Shown piece by piece: positions 52,942-62,929 of a stretch of DNA of 64,000 bases. The notes beneath the pieces are model-generated. The model ran no database searches, was not told the DNA's origin, and saw only the letters and a program-made list of their open reading frames with translations. This stretch comes from Bacteroidota bacterium. GTDB taxonomy: Bacteria > Bacteroidota > Bacteroidia > B-17B0 > Aurantibacillaceae. Both the position numbers and the translations under genes were made by a program. How positions within the stretch are numbered: the first letter of the stretch is position 1; each line of letters begins with the position of its first letter. The stretch covers positions 62,001-126,000 of the forward strand of contig JAFDYI010000012.1 in assembly GCA_018267475.1 (NCBI GenBank). Direction: 5' to 3'.

Positions 52942-52949
52942 TACTTTTG
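52942..52949 (+). promoter_or_regulatory. -7 box (TACTTTTG) for mpl
   Basis: A TAnnTTTG match 20 bases before the ATG at 52970, inside an alternative upstream reading start, which it argues against. Confidence 0.55.
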
Positions 52950-52969
52950 TCGGACAACAATGTTTGAAA

Positions 52970-54328
52970 ATGAAAATTCATTTTATTGCCATTGGCGGCA
53001 GCGTGATGCACAACATGGCGCTGGCCATGAAAAACAAAGGATATATTGTTACCGGGTCAGATGATGAGATAAACGAGCCTTCGCGTAGCCGCCTGCAAAA
53101 ACAAGGATTATTACCCGAACAAGAAGGGTGGTTTCCTGAAAAACTAGATGCTAGTTACGAAGCCGTGATATTAGGTATGCACGCCCGTGCCGACAACCCC
53201 GAACTGCTTCGCGCTCAAGAGCTAGGCCTGCGCGTGTATTCATACCCCGAATACATGTACGAACAAACCAAAGAAAAAATACGTATAGTAGTAGGAGGCA
53301 GCCACGGCAAAACAACCATTACCTCCATGATTTTGCATGTGCTTAAACACGCTCAAAAAGATTTTGATTACTTAGTAGGTGCGCAATTGCAAGGCTTTGA
53401 TACTATGGTAAAACTTACAAAAGAAGCTCCCATAGCTATTTTTGAAGGCGATGAATACCTGGCTTCGCCCATAGATCGCCGCCCTAAATTTCATCTATAC
53501 AAACCCAACATAGCTATTATCAGCGGCATTGCCTGGGATCATATCAACGTGTTTCCTACTTATCAAAATTATGTAGCGCAATTTGAAACATTTATTCAAA
53601 TAATTGAACCAAAAGGAAGCCTGATATACTGTGCTGCCGATACAGAGCTAAAACAATTAGTAGAAAAAACGCCCACAAAAGCAGATAAATACCCATACCA
53701 AGTACCGGCACACGAAATAAAAAACGGACTTACCTATTTAATAACACCTCAAGAAAAAAAAATTCCGCTAAAGATATTTGGCCATCACAACTTAATGAAC
53801 TTAGAGGGTGCTCGCCTGGTGTGCGAACAAGTAGGCATAGATTCAAATACATTTTACGAGGCCATACAAAGTTTTACCGGAGCCGCTAAACGCTTAGAGC
53901 TAGTAAAAGCCACCGACCATTTTGCTTTTTACAAAGATTTTGCACACTCGCCCTCTAAACTAAAAGCTACTATAGAAGCCATGAAAGAACAGTACCCACA
54001 TCGATATTTAGTGGCCTGTATGGAGCTGCATACGTTTAGTAGTTTGAACGAGCAATTTTTAAAAGAATACGCAGGCTGCATGAATGCTGCCGATGAAGCC
54101 GTTGTTTATTTTAATCCGCATACGATTGAACACAAAAAGCTAAAACCCATTACCACAGAGCAAGTGCAGCAAGCCTTTGCCAGCAAAATGCTTAAAGTAT
54201 TTACACAATCTAATCAAGTAGCGGAGCATCTAAAAAACAATTCGTGGCAAGATAAAAATCTACTCATGATGACCTCCGGTACTTTTGATGGGATAAACTT
54301 TAATACCTTAGCGGAAGCTCTTTTATAG
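52970..54328 (+). CDS. mpl: UDP-N-acetylmuramate:tripeptide ligase (murein recycling)
   Basis: A 452-residue Mur-ligase-fold enzyme. The N-terminus MKIHFIAIGGSVMHNMALAM, the P-loop GGSHGKTTITSMIL and FEGDEYLASPIDRRPKF separate Mpl from MurC. DFAHSPSKLKATIEAM and MELHTFSSLNEQF follow in the C-terminal domain. It joins recycled muropeptide tripeptide to UDP-MurNAc in the cytoplasm. ATG 52970 matches the family start. Confidence 0.95.
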   Translation: MKIHFIAIGGSVMHNMALAMKNKGYIVTGSDDEINEPSRSRLQKQGLLPEQEGWFPEKLDASYEAVILGMHARADNPELLRAQELGLRVYSYPEYMYEQTKEKIRIVVGGSHGKTTITSMILHVLKHAQKDFDYLVGAQLQGFDTMVKLTKEAPIAIFEGDEYLASPIDRRPKFHLYKPNIAIISGIAWDHINVFPTYQNYVAQFETFIQIIEPKGSLIYCAADTELKQLVEKTPTKADKYPYQVPAHEIKNGLTYLITPQEKKIPLKIFGHHNLMNLEGARLVCEQVGIDSNTFYEAIQSFTGAAKRLELVKATDHFAFYKDFAHSPSKLKATIEAMKEQYPHRYLVACMELHTFSSLNEQFLKEYAGCMNAADEAVVYFNPHTIEHKKLKPITTEQVQQAFASKMLKVFTQSNQVAEHLKNNSWQDKNLLMMTSGTFDGINFNTLAEALL

Positions 54329-54400
54329 AAAATTTCTCAACTCTATTTTGCTGTTTCAATAAAATGCGTACCTTGCTCGGTAAAACCAATTCGCTTTTTT

Positions 54401-55450
54401 ATGAAGAAAGTACTTTTGTTTATTAGCGCATCCTTTTTGTTTTATCAAACACAGGCGCAAGATACGGTAAAGGTAAAAACCAATGCCAGCCCCGAGCAGG
54501 AAGCCGAAAGCCTCTATAACACAGGCTTAGAACAGATGTCGCAACAAAAATATATGGCAGCCATCGAAGCCTTTTCAAAAGCCATTACGCTCAACCCCTC
54601 TTTTGAAAAAGCTATTATTAGTCGTGGTTTCTCTAAACATGAAAATAAAAACAACGCATCTGCTATAGAAGATTTTAATTTAGCCAACAGCCTGAAACCC
54701 TCTGCCGACGCGTACTTTGGCAAAGCCCAATCTTTTTATTCCATCGGACTAAAAGACTCTATCAATAAAAATCTGGATAAAGCACTTGCTTTAGATAACA
54801 AATACGCTAAGGCTTTTTATTTGCGCGCCCAGTTAAAATTTGAAGATAAGCAATACCCCGAAGCCATTGCCGATTACAACCAAGCTATTGCCGCCAAGCC
54901 TGATTATGCTTATGCGTACAACGATAGGGCTTCGGCAAAAAAAATGCTAAACGACGAAGCGGGGGCCATAGCGGATTATCAAAAAGCGGTGGAGTTGGAT
55001 AGCAAATTATTTTTTGCGTACAACAACTTAGGTTCGGCAAAAAGAAACAAAGGCGATAACGACGGCGCCATAGATGCGTACAACAAAGCCATTGCGCTAA
55101 AAAGCGATTACTATTTAGCCCTAAACAACCGAGGTGTAGCTAAGCTAAACAAAAATGATATTTCAGGCGCTATATCCGATTTTAATACTGCCCTGCGCAT
55201 TAAATCTGATTATGTATCGGCAATGAATAATATGGCCGCTGCTTACATAAAAAAACAAGATTATAAAGCCGCCTCTGATTGGTGCAACAAAGCCCTTATT
55301 GTAGATGAAAATGTAGGCGCCATATACGTAAACCGAGGCATTACAAAACAAATGCAAAAAGACGAAGAAGGCGCTTGCGCCGATTGGAAAAAAGCAGCTT
55401 CTTTAGGGGCTGCTACCGGAAAAAATTATGCCGCCGGCCTCTGCGATTAA
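54401..55450 (+). CDS. Exported TPR-repeat protein
   Basis: 349 residues: a signal peptide (MKKVLLFISASFLFYQTQAQ) and about eight TPR units from residue 35 on, with repeats such as YMAAIEAFSKAITLNPSF, YPEAIADYNQAIAAKPDY and NDGAIDAYNKAIALKSDY. It ends with a Cys-containing SEL1-like cap (EEGACADWKKAASLGA). It is a periplasmic protein-interaction scaffold. It lies 36 bases before the PorE-like gene and is probably co-transcribed, which hints at a T9SS or envelope role. Confidence 0.88.
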   Translation: MKKVLLFISASFLFYQTQAQDTVKVKTNASPEQEAESLYNTGLEQMSQQKYMAAIEAFSKAITLNPSFEKAIISRGFSKHENKNNASAIEDFNLANSLKPSADAYFGKAQSFYSIGLKDSINKNLDKALALDNKYAKAFYLRAQLKFEDKQYPEAIADYNQAIAAKPDYAYAYNDRASAKKMLNDEAGAIADYQKAVELDSKLFFAYNNLGSAKRNKGDNDGAIDAYNKAIALKSDYYLALNNRGVAKLNKNDISGAISDFNTALRIKSDYVSAMNNMAAAYIKKQDYKAASDWCNKALIVDENVGAIYVNRGITKQMQKDEEGACADWKKAASLGAATGKNYAAGLCD

Positions 55451-55486
55451 CCCCTCCTTTTCAAAAAAAACAAAAAATTATATATT

Positions 55487-57652
55487 ATGAAAAACATATA
55501 TCAAATACTTAGCTCTGTATTTATTATTGCTTGCTTGCTGACAAATCAAAAAAACAAAGCCCAAGATATCCCTTTTGATAAAGCTCATTTTTCGGATAGA
55601 AAAGATGAATTGAAAGAAGCTAAAAAAAATGTAGAGGAAGGGAAAGACCAATTTGAATTAGGGAAAAAAGAGTACGACTTTTTTTTAGAACAATATGTGG
55701 CTATACATAAGTTTATGCCCGTAAGCCATAGAAGTTATGCCAATGCAGGCGATATTTACTTTAAACAAGCGCTTCCTTTTTTAGAAAAAGCACAAACCTT
55801 TAACCCCAACAACGCGCAGTTAAATTATATGCTGGGTTTTGTTTACTTTTATATAGACCAGCACTCGGAAAAAGCCATTGCTTGCCTAGAAAAGGCATAT
55901 ACTTTGGCGCCCGCAGCCAACGAGCCGGATAACGCCTATATCTTAGCTTGGGCTTATCATATTGCTATGCGTTGGGACGAGGCCATAAAATACTACCAAT
56001 TAGCACAAAACTACCTGCAAAAAGTAAAAAATAACGATGCCTGGGTAGAAGATGTAGCAAAAAAAATAAACGAATGTAAAAGCGGAAAAGAGTTAGCTGC
56101 CCACCCCGTACGTACTTTTGTGGATAACTTAGGCCCCGCTATCAACACCAGCTACCCTGAGTATAGCGCTTTTATCACTACCGACGAGTCGTTTATGATT
56201 TTTACTTCGTGCAGAAATACCTCTACCGGAGGAAAAATAGACCCAGACAATGGGGGTTATTTTGAAGATATTTATTCGTCGGTAAAAAAAGATGGAAAGT
56301 GGCAAGCCGCCCAAAATATGGGCACCCTCATCAACAGTGAAGACCACGATGCCACAGCCGGCTTATCACCCGATGGAAGCACCATGTTCATCTATAAATT
56401 TAAAGAAAAAGATGGCGGCGATTTGTATGTAAGTCATTTGAAGGGAAGTGCTTGGTCAAAACCGGAACACTTAGGCAAAAACATTAACTCAAAAGCACAC
56501 GAAACCTCAGTGAGTATTTCTTTTGACAACAAACAATTGTATTTTATCAGCAACCGAGAAGGGGGCATTGGCGATGGCGATATTTATCTATGCCAAACCG
56601 ATGGCAGAGGAGGCTGGCAACCTGCTCAAAACATAGGCAACTCGCTCAACACCAAATACGCCGAAGAGGGTGTGTACATACACCCCGACGGAAAAACAAT
56701 TTACTTTAGCTCGCAAGGCTTTAACACGATGGGAGGATACGACGTGTTTAAATCTACTTACGAAAATGGCAAATGGGGTGTACCTGAAAACTTAGGTTAC
56801 CCCATCAACGGCCCCGAAGACGATGTGTTTTTTATTGTAAGCGGTAGCGGTTATCACGGCTATTTTGCTTCGGCAAAACAAGGAGGATATGGAAAAACCG
56901 ATATTTACCGTATTACCTTTTTAGGGCCCGAAAAACAACCTGCTTTAATGAATGAAGATAATTTGTTGGCCAGTGTAGCAGCACCCGTAAGCGATTTTAA
57001 AGCCGAAAAAATTGTGAGCAAAGGCCCTAAAATGACCATACTAAAAGGCATTATCAGTGACGAACAAACCAAACAACCCTTAGAAGCTTCTATTGATTTG
57101 ATTGATAACGAAAAAAACGAAGTGATTGCCACCTTTAATTCTAACAGTACCAGTGGTAAATACTTAGTGTCGCTTCCTTCCGGGAAAAACTATGGTATTG
57201 CCGTAAAAAAAGAAGGCTATTTATTTCACTCCGAAAATTTTGATTTGCCCGCTACCGCCGACTTTCAAGAAGTAGAAAAAAATATTGAACTGAAAAAAAT
57301 AGATATTGGGAAAACGATTGTGCTGCGCAACATATTTTTTGATTTTGATAAAGCCACCATTCGCCCCGAATCGGCTAACGAATTGGATAGACTTATAAAA
57401 TTATTGAACGATAACCCCACCCTGCGTATAGAGTTGGGCAGCCACACCGATAGCAAGGGCAGCGACGATTACAACCAAAAACTATCGCAACAACGCTCTC
57501 AATCAGTAGTAAATTATTTGATTAGCAAAGGCATTGGCTCTGCTCGGCTAGAAGCTAAAGGCTACGGCGAAACACAACCCATTGCCACCAACGATACCGA
57601 CGAAGGAAGACAACAAAACCGCCGTACAGAGTTTAAGATTTTGAGCAAATAA
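55487..57652 (+). CDS. PorE-like OmpA-family protein (TPR, beta-propeller, CRD, OmpA)
   Basis: 721 residues with a signal peptide (IIAC could be a lipobox, and cleavage after NKAQ is the alternative). The domains in order are TPR-like (about 75-195), PD40/WD40-like propeller (about 215-490, with repeated SPDGSTMFIYK, SFDNKQLYFISN and HPDGKTIYFSS), a carboxypeptidase-regulatory-like domain (about 520-610) and a peptidoglycan-binding OmpA domain (RNIFFDFDKATIRPES to the end). This order matches PorE, a T9SS part that anchors the apparatus to the cell wall. Many paralogues share it, so the gene symbol is left blank. Confidence 0.85.
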   Translation: MKNIYQILSSVFIIACLLTNQKNKAQDIPFDKAHFSDRKDELKEAKKNVEEGKDQFELGKKEYDFFLEQYVAIHKFMPVSHRSYANAGDIYFKQALPFLEKAQTFNPNNAQLNYMLGFVYFYIDQHSEKAIACLEKAYTLAPAANEPDNAYILAWAYHIAMRWDEAIKYYQLAQNYLQKVKNNDAWVEDVAKKINECKSGKELAAHPVRTFVDNLGPAINTSYPEYSAFITTDESFMIFTSCRNTSTGGKIDPDNGGYFEDIYSSVKKDGKWQAAQNMGTLINSEDHDATAGLSPDGSTMFIYKFKEKDGGDLYVSHLKGSAWSKPEHLGKNINSKAHETSVSISFDNKQLYFISNREGGIGDGDIYLCQTDGRGGWQPAQNIGNSLNTKYAEEGVYIHPDGKTIYFSSQGFNTMGGYDVFKSTYENGKWGVPENLGYPINGPEDDVFFIVSGSGYHGYFASAKQGGYGKTDIYRITFLGPEKQPALMNEDNLLASVAAPVSDFKAEKIVSKGPKMTILKGIISDEQTKQPLEASIDLIDNEKNEVIATFNSNSTSGKYLVSLPSGKNYGIAVKKEGYLFHSENFDLPATADFQEVEKNIELKKIDIGKTIVLRNIFFDFDKATIRPESANELDRLIKLLNDNPTLRIELGSHTDSKGSDDYNQKLSQQRSQSVVNYLISKGIGSARLEAKGYGETQPIATNDTDEGRQQNRRTEFKILSK

Positions 57653-57655
57653 GTA

Positions 57656-57684
57656 AAAACCTTCCAAAAAAGAAGCAAGGTTTT
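57656..57684 (+). terminator. Terminator behind the PorE-like gene
   Basis: AAAACCTT and AAGGTTTT form an 8-bp stem with a 13-base loop, starting 4 bases after the stop codon. Confidence 0.65.
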
Positions 57685-57974
57685 CATGTTTGCTTGAATA
57701 CCAAAAAACAGCGCGTAAGCCGGACAAATCACGGAGCAGATAAGCCTTGTGCGCAGTAGATGGGTAAGGAGTTTTTTTGCATATTTTTTTCAGAGCCGAA
57801 CCTATTACAAAAAACGTGTTTTTATACCCACTTAAAAAAACACAATGGTGCCCATACTTTTCAAGCTAAGCGCTGTTTCTAAAAAAACCATTTTATATCT
57901 ACAGTTTAAAATTTCTTATTCAAGAAAACAACCTATATTTACAATCCATTTTATATAAACTTGACCTATACAAA
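57685..57974. other. Intergenic region before the metzincin gene
   Basis: About 290 bases, AT-rich, with no ORF, RNA gene or repeat that I can support. A TATATTTACA stretch near its right end may belong to the promoter of the next gene. Confidence 0.4.
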
Positions 57975-59054
57975 ATGCCCTTTTTGTACTACATAAAGCT
58001 AAGTCCTTTTTTGCTGTTCGTTTTTTGTATGTTAGCTGCAAACAGAATACAAGCGCAAGAAAAAAAAGTCGCAATAGAAGAAAATTTAGCTTCATACATT
58101 ACGCCCAAACACCCTATTACTTTCAAACTTAATTTTCACTTTTACAGGCCTAACACCTCAAACCCCAAATACAACACATACGATGATTTGTATAAACGCG
58201 CTACGGCAGCCGATTGCGACACCTTAGTAAAAATACTCAACAAAAAAATGGCACAGCTGCACCCGCCCGATTTACCGGTTTCGCCTCCGGTACGTGTTTA
58301 TACCAACAGTTATGTACGCTATGTGTTGGCGGCAGATGAAGCGATAGATTCTTTGGGTAAAAAAATAAAAATACCGCATGTGTATTTTCATAACAGTGAT
58401 GAGGCCTTTACTGAAGGGAGCCTTTTTTCTCGTTATCTATATGAACACGATGCTGTAAACCCCGAATCGGAAATTAACCTCTTTTTTATGGCAGATCTGA
58501 GCTATAAAGGGGTGGGAATGGGTAATTATGGCTTTGTCATGATTTCTTGCATAGAGTGGCAACCTACTTTGTGGACAAACAACGCCCAACATATTTTAGA
58601 TGCTAACTTAATTTTGCATGAACTTACCCATACTGCCGGTCTGTTGCATCACACCGATTTAGACGATATGTGTGCCCGCATAAATATACCGCCAGATGGC
58701 TTTTATCCTAAAAATGTACGCATTGATTATACCATTGAAACCCATTGCCCGGGCTGCTGGGGCAATGTGCCGAGCAAATCGCAGGGAGGAGTGGCTTCAA
58801 ACAACATAATGGGCTACAATAATGATAGAACGTATTTATCGCCCAACCAAATAGGCTCCTTTTTTTATAGTGTATATTCCGGAATAAACGCTAAATTTAC
58901 TACCACCCCAAAATACTTTTTACAGAAAAAAATAAAACAGAAAAAAGAAACGCCAAAAAACCCAGCGCTTGCCAACCCTCCCTCTACCCCTATTACCCTT
59001 CCTAAACCGGTACAATTAAAAATGGAACGTCAAATAGTGCTGCCAAAAGAGTAA
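57975..59054 (+). CDS. Exported metzincin-type metalloprotease candidate
   Basis: 359 residues with a signal peptide ending RIQAQ. Near residue 215 the motif HELTHTAGLLHH fits the extended metzincin zinc site HExxHxxGxxH, and NIMGYNND near 277 fits the following Met-turn. The Lys/Pro-rich tail (from about 315) carries no T9SS sorting domain, so it probably stays periplasmic or uses another export route. The exact peptidase family is not recognised. Confidence 0.75.
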   Translation: MPFLYYIKLSPFLLFVFCMLAANRIQAQEKKVAIEENLASYITPKHPITFKLNFHFYRPNTSNPKYNTYDDLYKRATAADCDTLVKILNKKMAQLHPPDLPVSPPVRVYTNSYVRYVLAADEAIDSLGKKIKIPHVYFHNSDEAFTEGSLFSRYLYEHDAVNPESEINLFFMADLSYKGVGMGNYGFVMISCIEWQPTLWTNNAQHILDANLILHELTHTAGLLHHTDLDDMCARINIPPDGFYPKNVRIDYTIETHCPGCWGNVPSKSQGGVASNNIMGYNNDRTYLSPNQIGSFFYSVYSGINAKFTTTPKYFLQKKIKQKKETPKNPALANPPSTPITLPKPVQLKMERQIVLPKE

Positions 59055-59168
59055 TAACGCATTTTTGTTTAATTTAATAACACTTTGTTTTCTTTTTTGA
59101 TTTTTTTAACAATTTTTACCTAATGGAATTGTTTTTTGTTATACCTTAGTTGCCTCAAAATTTTTACT

Positions 59169-61952
59169 ATGAAAAAAATATATGCTTTACTATTGACTTT
59201 TTTTGTGATTCAAAACATAAAAGCGCAAGATAATTGGATAACAGATACCGTTTCCGGCTTAGGAACTTCCGGGCACTATACCGCCTTACAAACAATGGGG
59301 GGCAAACTGTACATGATAGCACAAGAAAATAACAACGGAGTAAAAATGTTTTCTTCGCCCACAGGAGCAATAGGTTCTTTTGTGGAAGAGACTAGCGTGT
59401 ATGGAACTATACCTACTTATACTGTTTTGAGTGGTTCTGGTACTCTTGATATTACTTCAGTAGCTATTGACAGCACAAATAATTACTTATTTATGGGCAC
59501 TAATTCTATAAGCAGCAACAGTTATTTGCCAGCGGTATATAAATTTAGCGGAGGTACTACCGTTAACACCGGTACCATACCCTATGCCTCTTCAGGTGTT
59601 AATGCAGTTATTAATTATAACACCCCTAAAATAAGTGCCCTGTCTGTTTTTAATGGGAATGTATATGCCTTTATTACAGCCGGATTTTCCACCAACATAT
59701 CTTCTATTTGGAGGCAACCGGTAGCAGGCGGCGCATGGACTAATGCGGTTAATTTTTCTGCCGGGTCTAAAATATCTACTATTACTGATGCGGTTGTGTA
59801 TCATAATAGATTATACATATCCGTAAATTGCGGAGATAGTGCAGCCAGTTCTAGCTATTATTATCCTTCAAAAATATTAAGTACCTCAGACGGCACCACC
59901 TGGGATACGGTAGGTAATATTATTCCTTATTTTCAATCGAAAGGAATACTAGCTCCTTCCAATTCTACTTTTAATCGTTTTGATATTCACAACGATACCT
60001 TATTAATAGGCCTAAATGAAATTTCCACTAATTTTCCTAGTATTTTATACACTACCGCCACCGGAAGCGCTATGCCTGTTTGGAATTCGTACATGCCATC
60101 GCACATAGATAGTTCAACTACCTCCTATGGAATTTACGATATCAAATCAGCTATGGGGAAACTATGGTTATATAATGGAAATGGAGACCCGTACTATAAA
60201 GGAATTTGGCGCTATAAAAACAAAAGTATAAACTCTTCTACCTCCCCTCTTCAGTTTTCAAGCCTAACCCCTATAGGAAGCGGCAAAATGATGGCTTATT
60301 TTAACAACAGCATGTATGCTATTCAAAACCCTTATTCTGGGGCCGACTTGTGCATCAAGCTTTCTAGTCCGGTAGCTGCTTTTACAGATAGTATTCCTAA
60401 CGGGCTTTGCACCGGTATGCAGGTAAATTTTTATAACTCTTCTGCCAATGCGGGCTATTACGTGTGGCATTGCAATAACAAAAGTTTTTATGATACCAGC
60501 TGCCATGCTGTAGTGTCTGGCAGTTTAGATGCTAGTCCTTTTTCTGTTACCTTCAATAAGGCGGGTACTTATCACATAAAATTATACGCATATAGCACAT
60601 CTGATACCACCTCCTTGTGCGATACCATTACTAAAACCTTAGTAATAAACCAAAGCCCAACTATTGATACTATGTACACCAACGCCTCTTTTTCTACCCC
60701 CTACACTTATACCCTGTGTCAGGGGCAACCGGTAGTGCTAACAGCCAGTATCAGTCCAACGTATAGCAACTATGTATATCAGTGGGTATCGTATATACCT
60801 TCTGCCGCTACCCAAACCGTTACAGGTAATGGATCTACCACTTCCTTTACAACTATGACCGTATCTTCCCCTATATCCACAGGGCTTACGGTAACAAACC
60901 CGGTTACGGGCTGTTCGGCATACTCTTCTGAATCGTTTATGTTTTACATCAATATGGCAGATAGCCTATCGGGTATAGTAAAAGCGCCCAGTGGCAGTTT
61001 AGCAACTAAAGGCAGGGTGTATTTATTTAAACAAAAATCAAACCACGTAGGAGTAGCCGATTCAACCGGTTATTATACACTGGCCGCTATGCCAAAACCA
61101 GGGTATTTTACCTTTGCTAACACTTATTATGGAGATTATTATCTTCAAGCGTCCTTAGATACCACCCAATACCCCACTTCTATCAATACTTATTATACCC
61201 ATCCGGTAAAACCCGATGCATACCAGTGGGACAGCGCCACCGTGATACAGCACCATACCTGCGCCAGTGGTAACGATACTTTAACCATACAAGTAGAACA
61301 AATAGTGCCTACGGTAGGCACGGGCACTATATCAGGCACCGTGTATCAAGATGCGTCGTATGGGCATCGTATGGCACATGGCGGCAATAATAGCGTAATG
61401 GGCGTACCTTTAAGAGGAATTGGAGTAAGCTTAGGGAAGGTTCCAGGCGGAGGCTGTGCGGCGCGTACTGCCACCAATAATTCAGGATCTTATACGTTTA
61501 CCAATTTAGGCATAGGCTCATACCGTATTTTTGTGGATATCCCTAATTACGGTATGGACAGCGTGCGTATGGTTACCATTACCGCGGCTGACACTGTAAG
61601 TATAAATAACGACTACCACGTAGATTCAGTAAAAATATACGTAGGCGACGGTACTACCGGTATTTTTACACCCAGCATCAGTAATAATGCAAATGTAAAA
61701 GTATATCCCAATCCGGCAGGCAATGTAGCGTATGTAGATTTTTATAACAACCAAAGCGCCACCGTAGCAGCCAACCTATACGACCTAAACGGAAACCTAA
61801 TATCCGTATTAGCTAATGAAAAAATGGCTCAAGGCACACAAAGCATACGCATATCTTTAGTAGATTTAAAACTAAGCGCCGGAGTGTATATGATACGAGC
61901 TAATATCAATAACTCGGTACAAAACTTTAAACTAACGGTAATACCGAACTAA
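59169..61952 (+). CDS. T9SS-secreted protein with propeller-like and PKD-like regions
   Basis: 927 residues from ATG 59169 with the signal peptide MKKIYALLLTFFVIQNIKAQ. The N-terminal half is a repeat-rich beta region (propeller-like), a PKD/Ig-like part follows near 420-600, a SdrD-B/CRD-like module (GTISGTVYQDASYGH, GSYTFTNLGIGSYRI) lies near 720-815, and the C-terminus from VKVYPNPAGNVAYVDF is a type A T9SS sorting domain. It is probably a cell-surface or secreted adhesin. No catalytic motif is seen. Confidence 0.88.
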   Translation: MKKIYALLLTFFVIQNIKAQDNWITDTVSGLGTSGHYTALQTMGGKLYMIAQENNNGVKMFSSPTGAIGSFVEETSVYGTIPTYTVLSGSGTLDITSVAIDSTNNYLFMGTNSISSNSYLPAVYKFSGGTTVNTGTIPYASSGVNAVINYNTPKISALSVFNGNVYAFITAGFSTNISSIWRQPVAGGAWTNAVNFSAGSKISTITDAVVYHNRLYISVNCGDSAASSSYYYPSKILSTSDGTTWDTVGNIIPYFQSKGILAPSNSTFNRFDIHNDTLLIGLNEISTNFPSILYTTATGSAMPVWNSYMPSHIDSSTTSYGIYDIKSAMGKLWLYNGNGDPYYKGIWRYKNKSINSSTSPLQFSSLTPIGSGKMMAYFNNSMYAIQNPYSGADLCIKLSSPVAAFTDSIPNGLCTGMQVNFYNSSANAGYYVWHCNNKSFYDTSCHAVVSGSLDASPFSVTFNKAGTYHIKLYAYSTSDTTSLCDTITKTLVINQSPTIDTMYTNASFSTPYTYTLCQGQPVVLTASISPTYSNYVYQWVSYIPSAATQTVTGNGSTTSFTTMTVSSPISTGLTVTNPVTGCSAYSSESFMFYINMADSLSGIVKAPSGSLATKGRVYLFKQKSNHVGVADSTGYYTLAAMPKPGYFTFANTYYGDYYLQASLDTTQYPTSINTYYTHPVKPDAYQWDSATVIQHHTCASGNDTLTIQVEQIVPTVGTGTISGTVYQDASYGHRMAHGGNNSVMGVPLRGIGVSLGKVPGGGCAARTATNNSGSYTFTNLGIGSYRIFVDIPNYGMDSVRMVTITAADTVSINNDYHVDSVKIYVGDGTTGIFTPSISNNANVKVYPNPAGNVAYVDFYNNQSATVAANLYDLNGNLISVLANEKMAQGTQSIRISLVDLKLSAGVYMIRANINNSVQNFKLTVIPN

Positions 61953-61996
61953 AAAGCAGTTTTTACTTTTAATTTTTTACTTTTAAATTAAAAGTA

Positions 61997-62004
61997 TATA
62001 TTTG
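61997..62004 (+). promoter_or_regulatory. -7 box (TATATTTG) for the DUF177-rpmF operon
   Basis: A TAnnTTTG match 21 bases before the ATG at 62026. Confidence 0.55.
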
Positions 62005-62025
62005 CCGTCCTTTTTAGGAGTAAAA

Positions 62026-62553
62026 ATGACAAAAAAACAATTTGTTATCCGGCTAAGCGGATTAGAGGTTGGTAAACATCTTTACGAATTTAAAGTAGAT
62101 GATACGTTCTTTGAGTCTTTTGATGATTCAGTTATAGCACATGCCAACCTAAAGGTAGAAGTAATCTTGTTAAAGCATAATTCTATTACTACGCTTACTT
62201 TTGTTATTGATGGAACCTTACAATCTGTTTGCGATAGATGCACCGCACCCTTTGATATAGAAATTCATGCAACAGAAGAGATGCACCTGCGCTACGGAAA
62301 TCCCGATGAGCCACATCCCGACAATGTACTTGTATTACCTAATGGCGAAAACGAACTGGATATTTCTGCCCCGCTACACGAATTTATTACTTTAGCAATA
62401 CCTGCCCGCAAGGTGCCCTGCGAAGAGGATAGTACTTTTGTGTGCGATAACGAAACATTAAATAAACTAAACCACATTTCCATTAGTGAAGCCCCAAAAA
62501 AGGTCGATTCACCTTGGGAAAAACTAAAAAATATAAACTTTAACGACAATTAA
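62026..62553 (+). CDS. yceD: DUF177/YceD family protein
   Basis: A 175-residue protein with the family hallmark SVCDRCTAPFDIEI (CxxC) near residue 70 and an acidic C-terminal part. Members are linked to ribosome or 23S rRNA accumulation and almost always precede rpmF, as here (13-base gap). The start at 62026 places the promoter box just upstream. Confidence 0.9.
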   Translation: MTKKQFVIRLSGLEVGKHLYEFKVDDTFFESFDDSVIAHANLKVEVILLKHNSITTLTFVIDGTLQSVCDRCTAPFDIEIHATEEMHLRYGNPDEPHPDNVLVLPNGENELDISAPLHEFITLAIPARKVPCEEDSTFVCDNETLNKLNHISISEAPKKVDSPWEKLKNINFNDN

Positions 62554-62566
62554 AAAATAAGAAAAC

Positions 62567-62755
62567 ATGCCAAATCCTAAACGAAAACACTCGAAAGCCC
62601 GCACCCGTAGCCGCCGCTCTACTTACAAAGGTACTGCCCCTACTTTAGGAACAGACCAAACCACCGGAGAAACCCATTTGTGGCACCGCGCCTATTGGCA
62701 CGAAGGCAAACTGTACTACAAAGGAAAAGTAGTGATGGAAAAACACAGCGCGTAA
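62567..62755 (+). CDS. rpmF: 50S ribosomal protein L32
   Basis: 62 residues: MPNPKRKHSKARTRSRRS and a C-terminal HRAYWHEGKLYYKGK block, as in Bacteroidota L32. The four zinc Cys found in some L32 proteins are absent (zinc-independent form). A terminator follows directly. The plsX-fabH genes that often follow are not present. Confidence 0.97.
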   Translation: MPNPKRKHSKARTRSRRSTYKGTAPTLGTDQTTGETHLWHRAYWHEGKLYYKGKVVMEKHSA

Positions 62756-62776
62756 CAGCCTTATAAACTTAAATAT

Positions 62777-62808
62777 AAAAGCAGGTTAAATACCTGCTTT
62801 TTTGTTTT
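62777..62808 (+). terminator. Terminator behind rpmF
   Basis: AAAAGCAGGT and ACCTGCTTTT form a perfect 10-bp stem with a 5-base loop, followed by a T tract. Confidence 0.9.
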
Positions 62809-62895
62809 TAGCTCTTTTCCTCATAGAAAAGACGTGCTACGCCTCAAAAAGCGAAAAATAAATGTTAAAAAAACATAAAATAATTTTATTTTATA

Positions 62896-62903
62896 TACCT
62901 TTG
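62896..62903 (+). promoter_or_regulatory. -7 box (TACCTTTG) for the M43 protease gene
   Basis: A TAnnTTTG match 26 bases before the ATG at 62930. Confidence 0.5.
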
Positions 62904-62929
62904 AAAAAATATCTAAACAAATATATATC

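Noticed and set aside
57656-57974. Small RNA gene in the gap after the PorE-like gene
   Set aside because: Apart from the terminator hairpin at the left end I see no promoter-terminator pair or stable structure.
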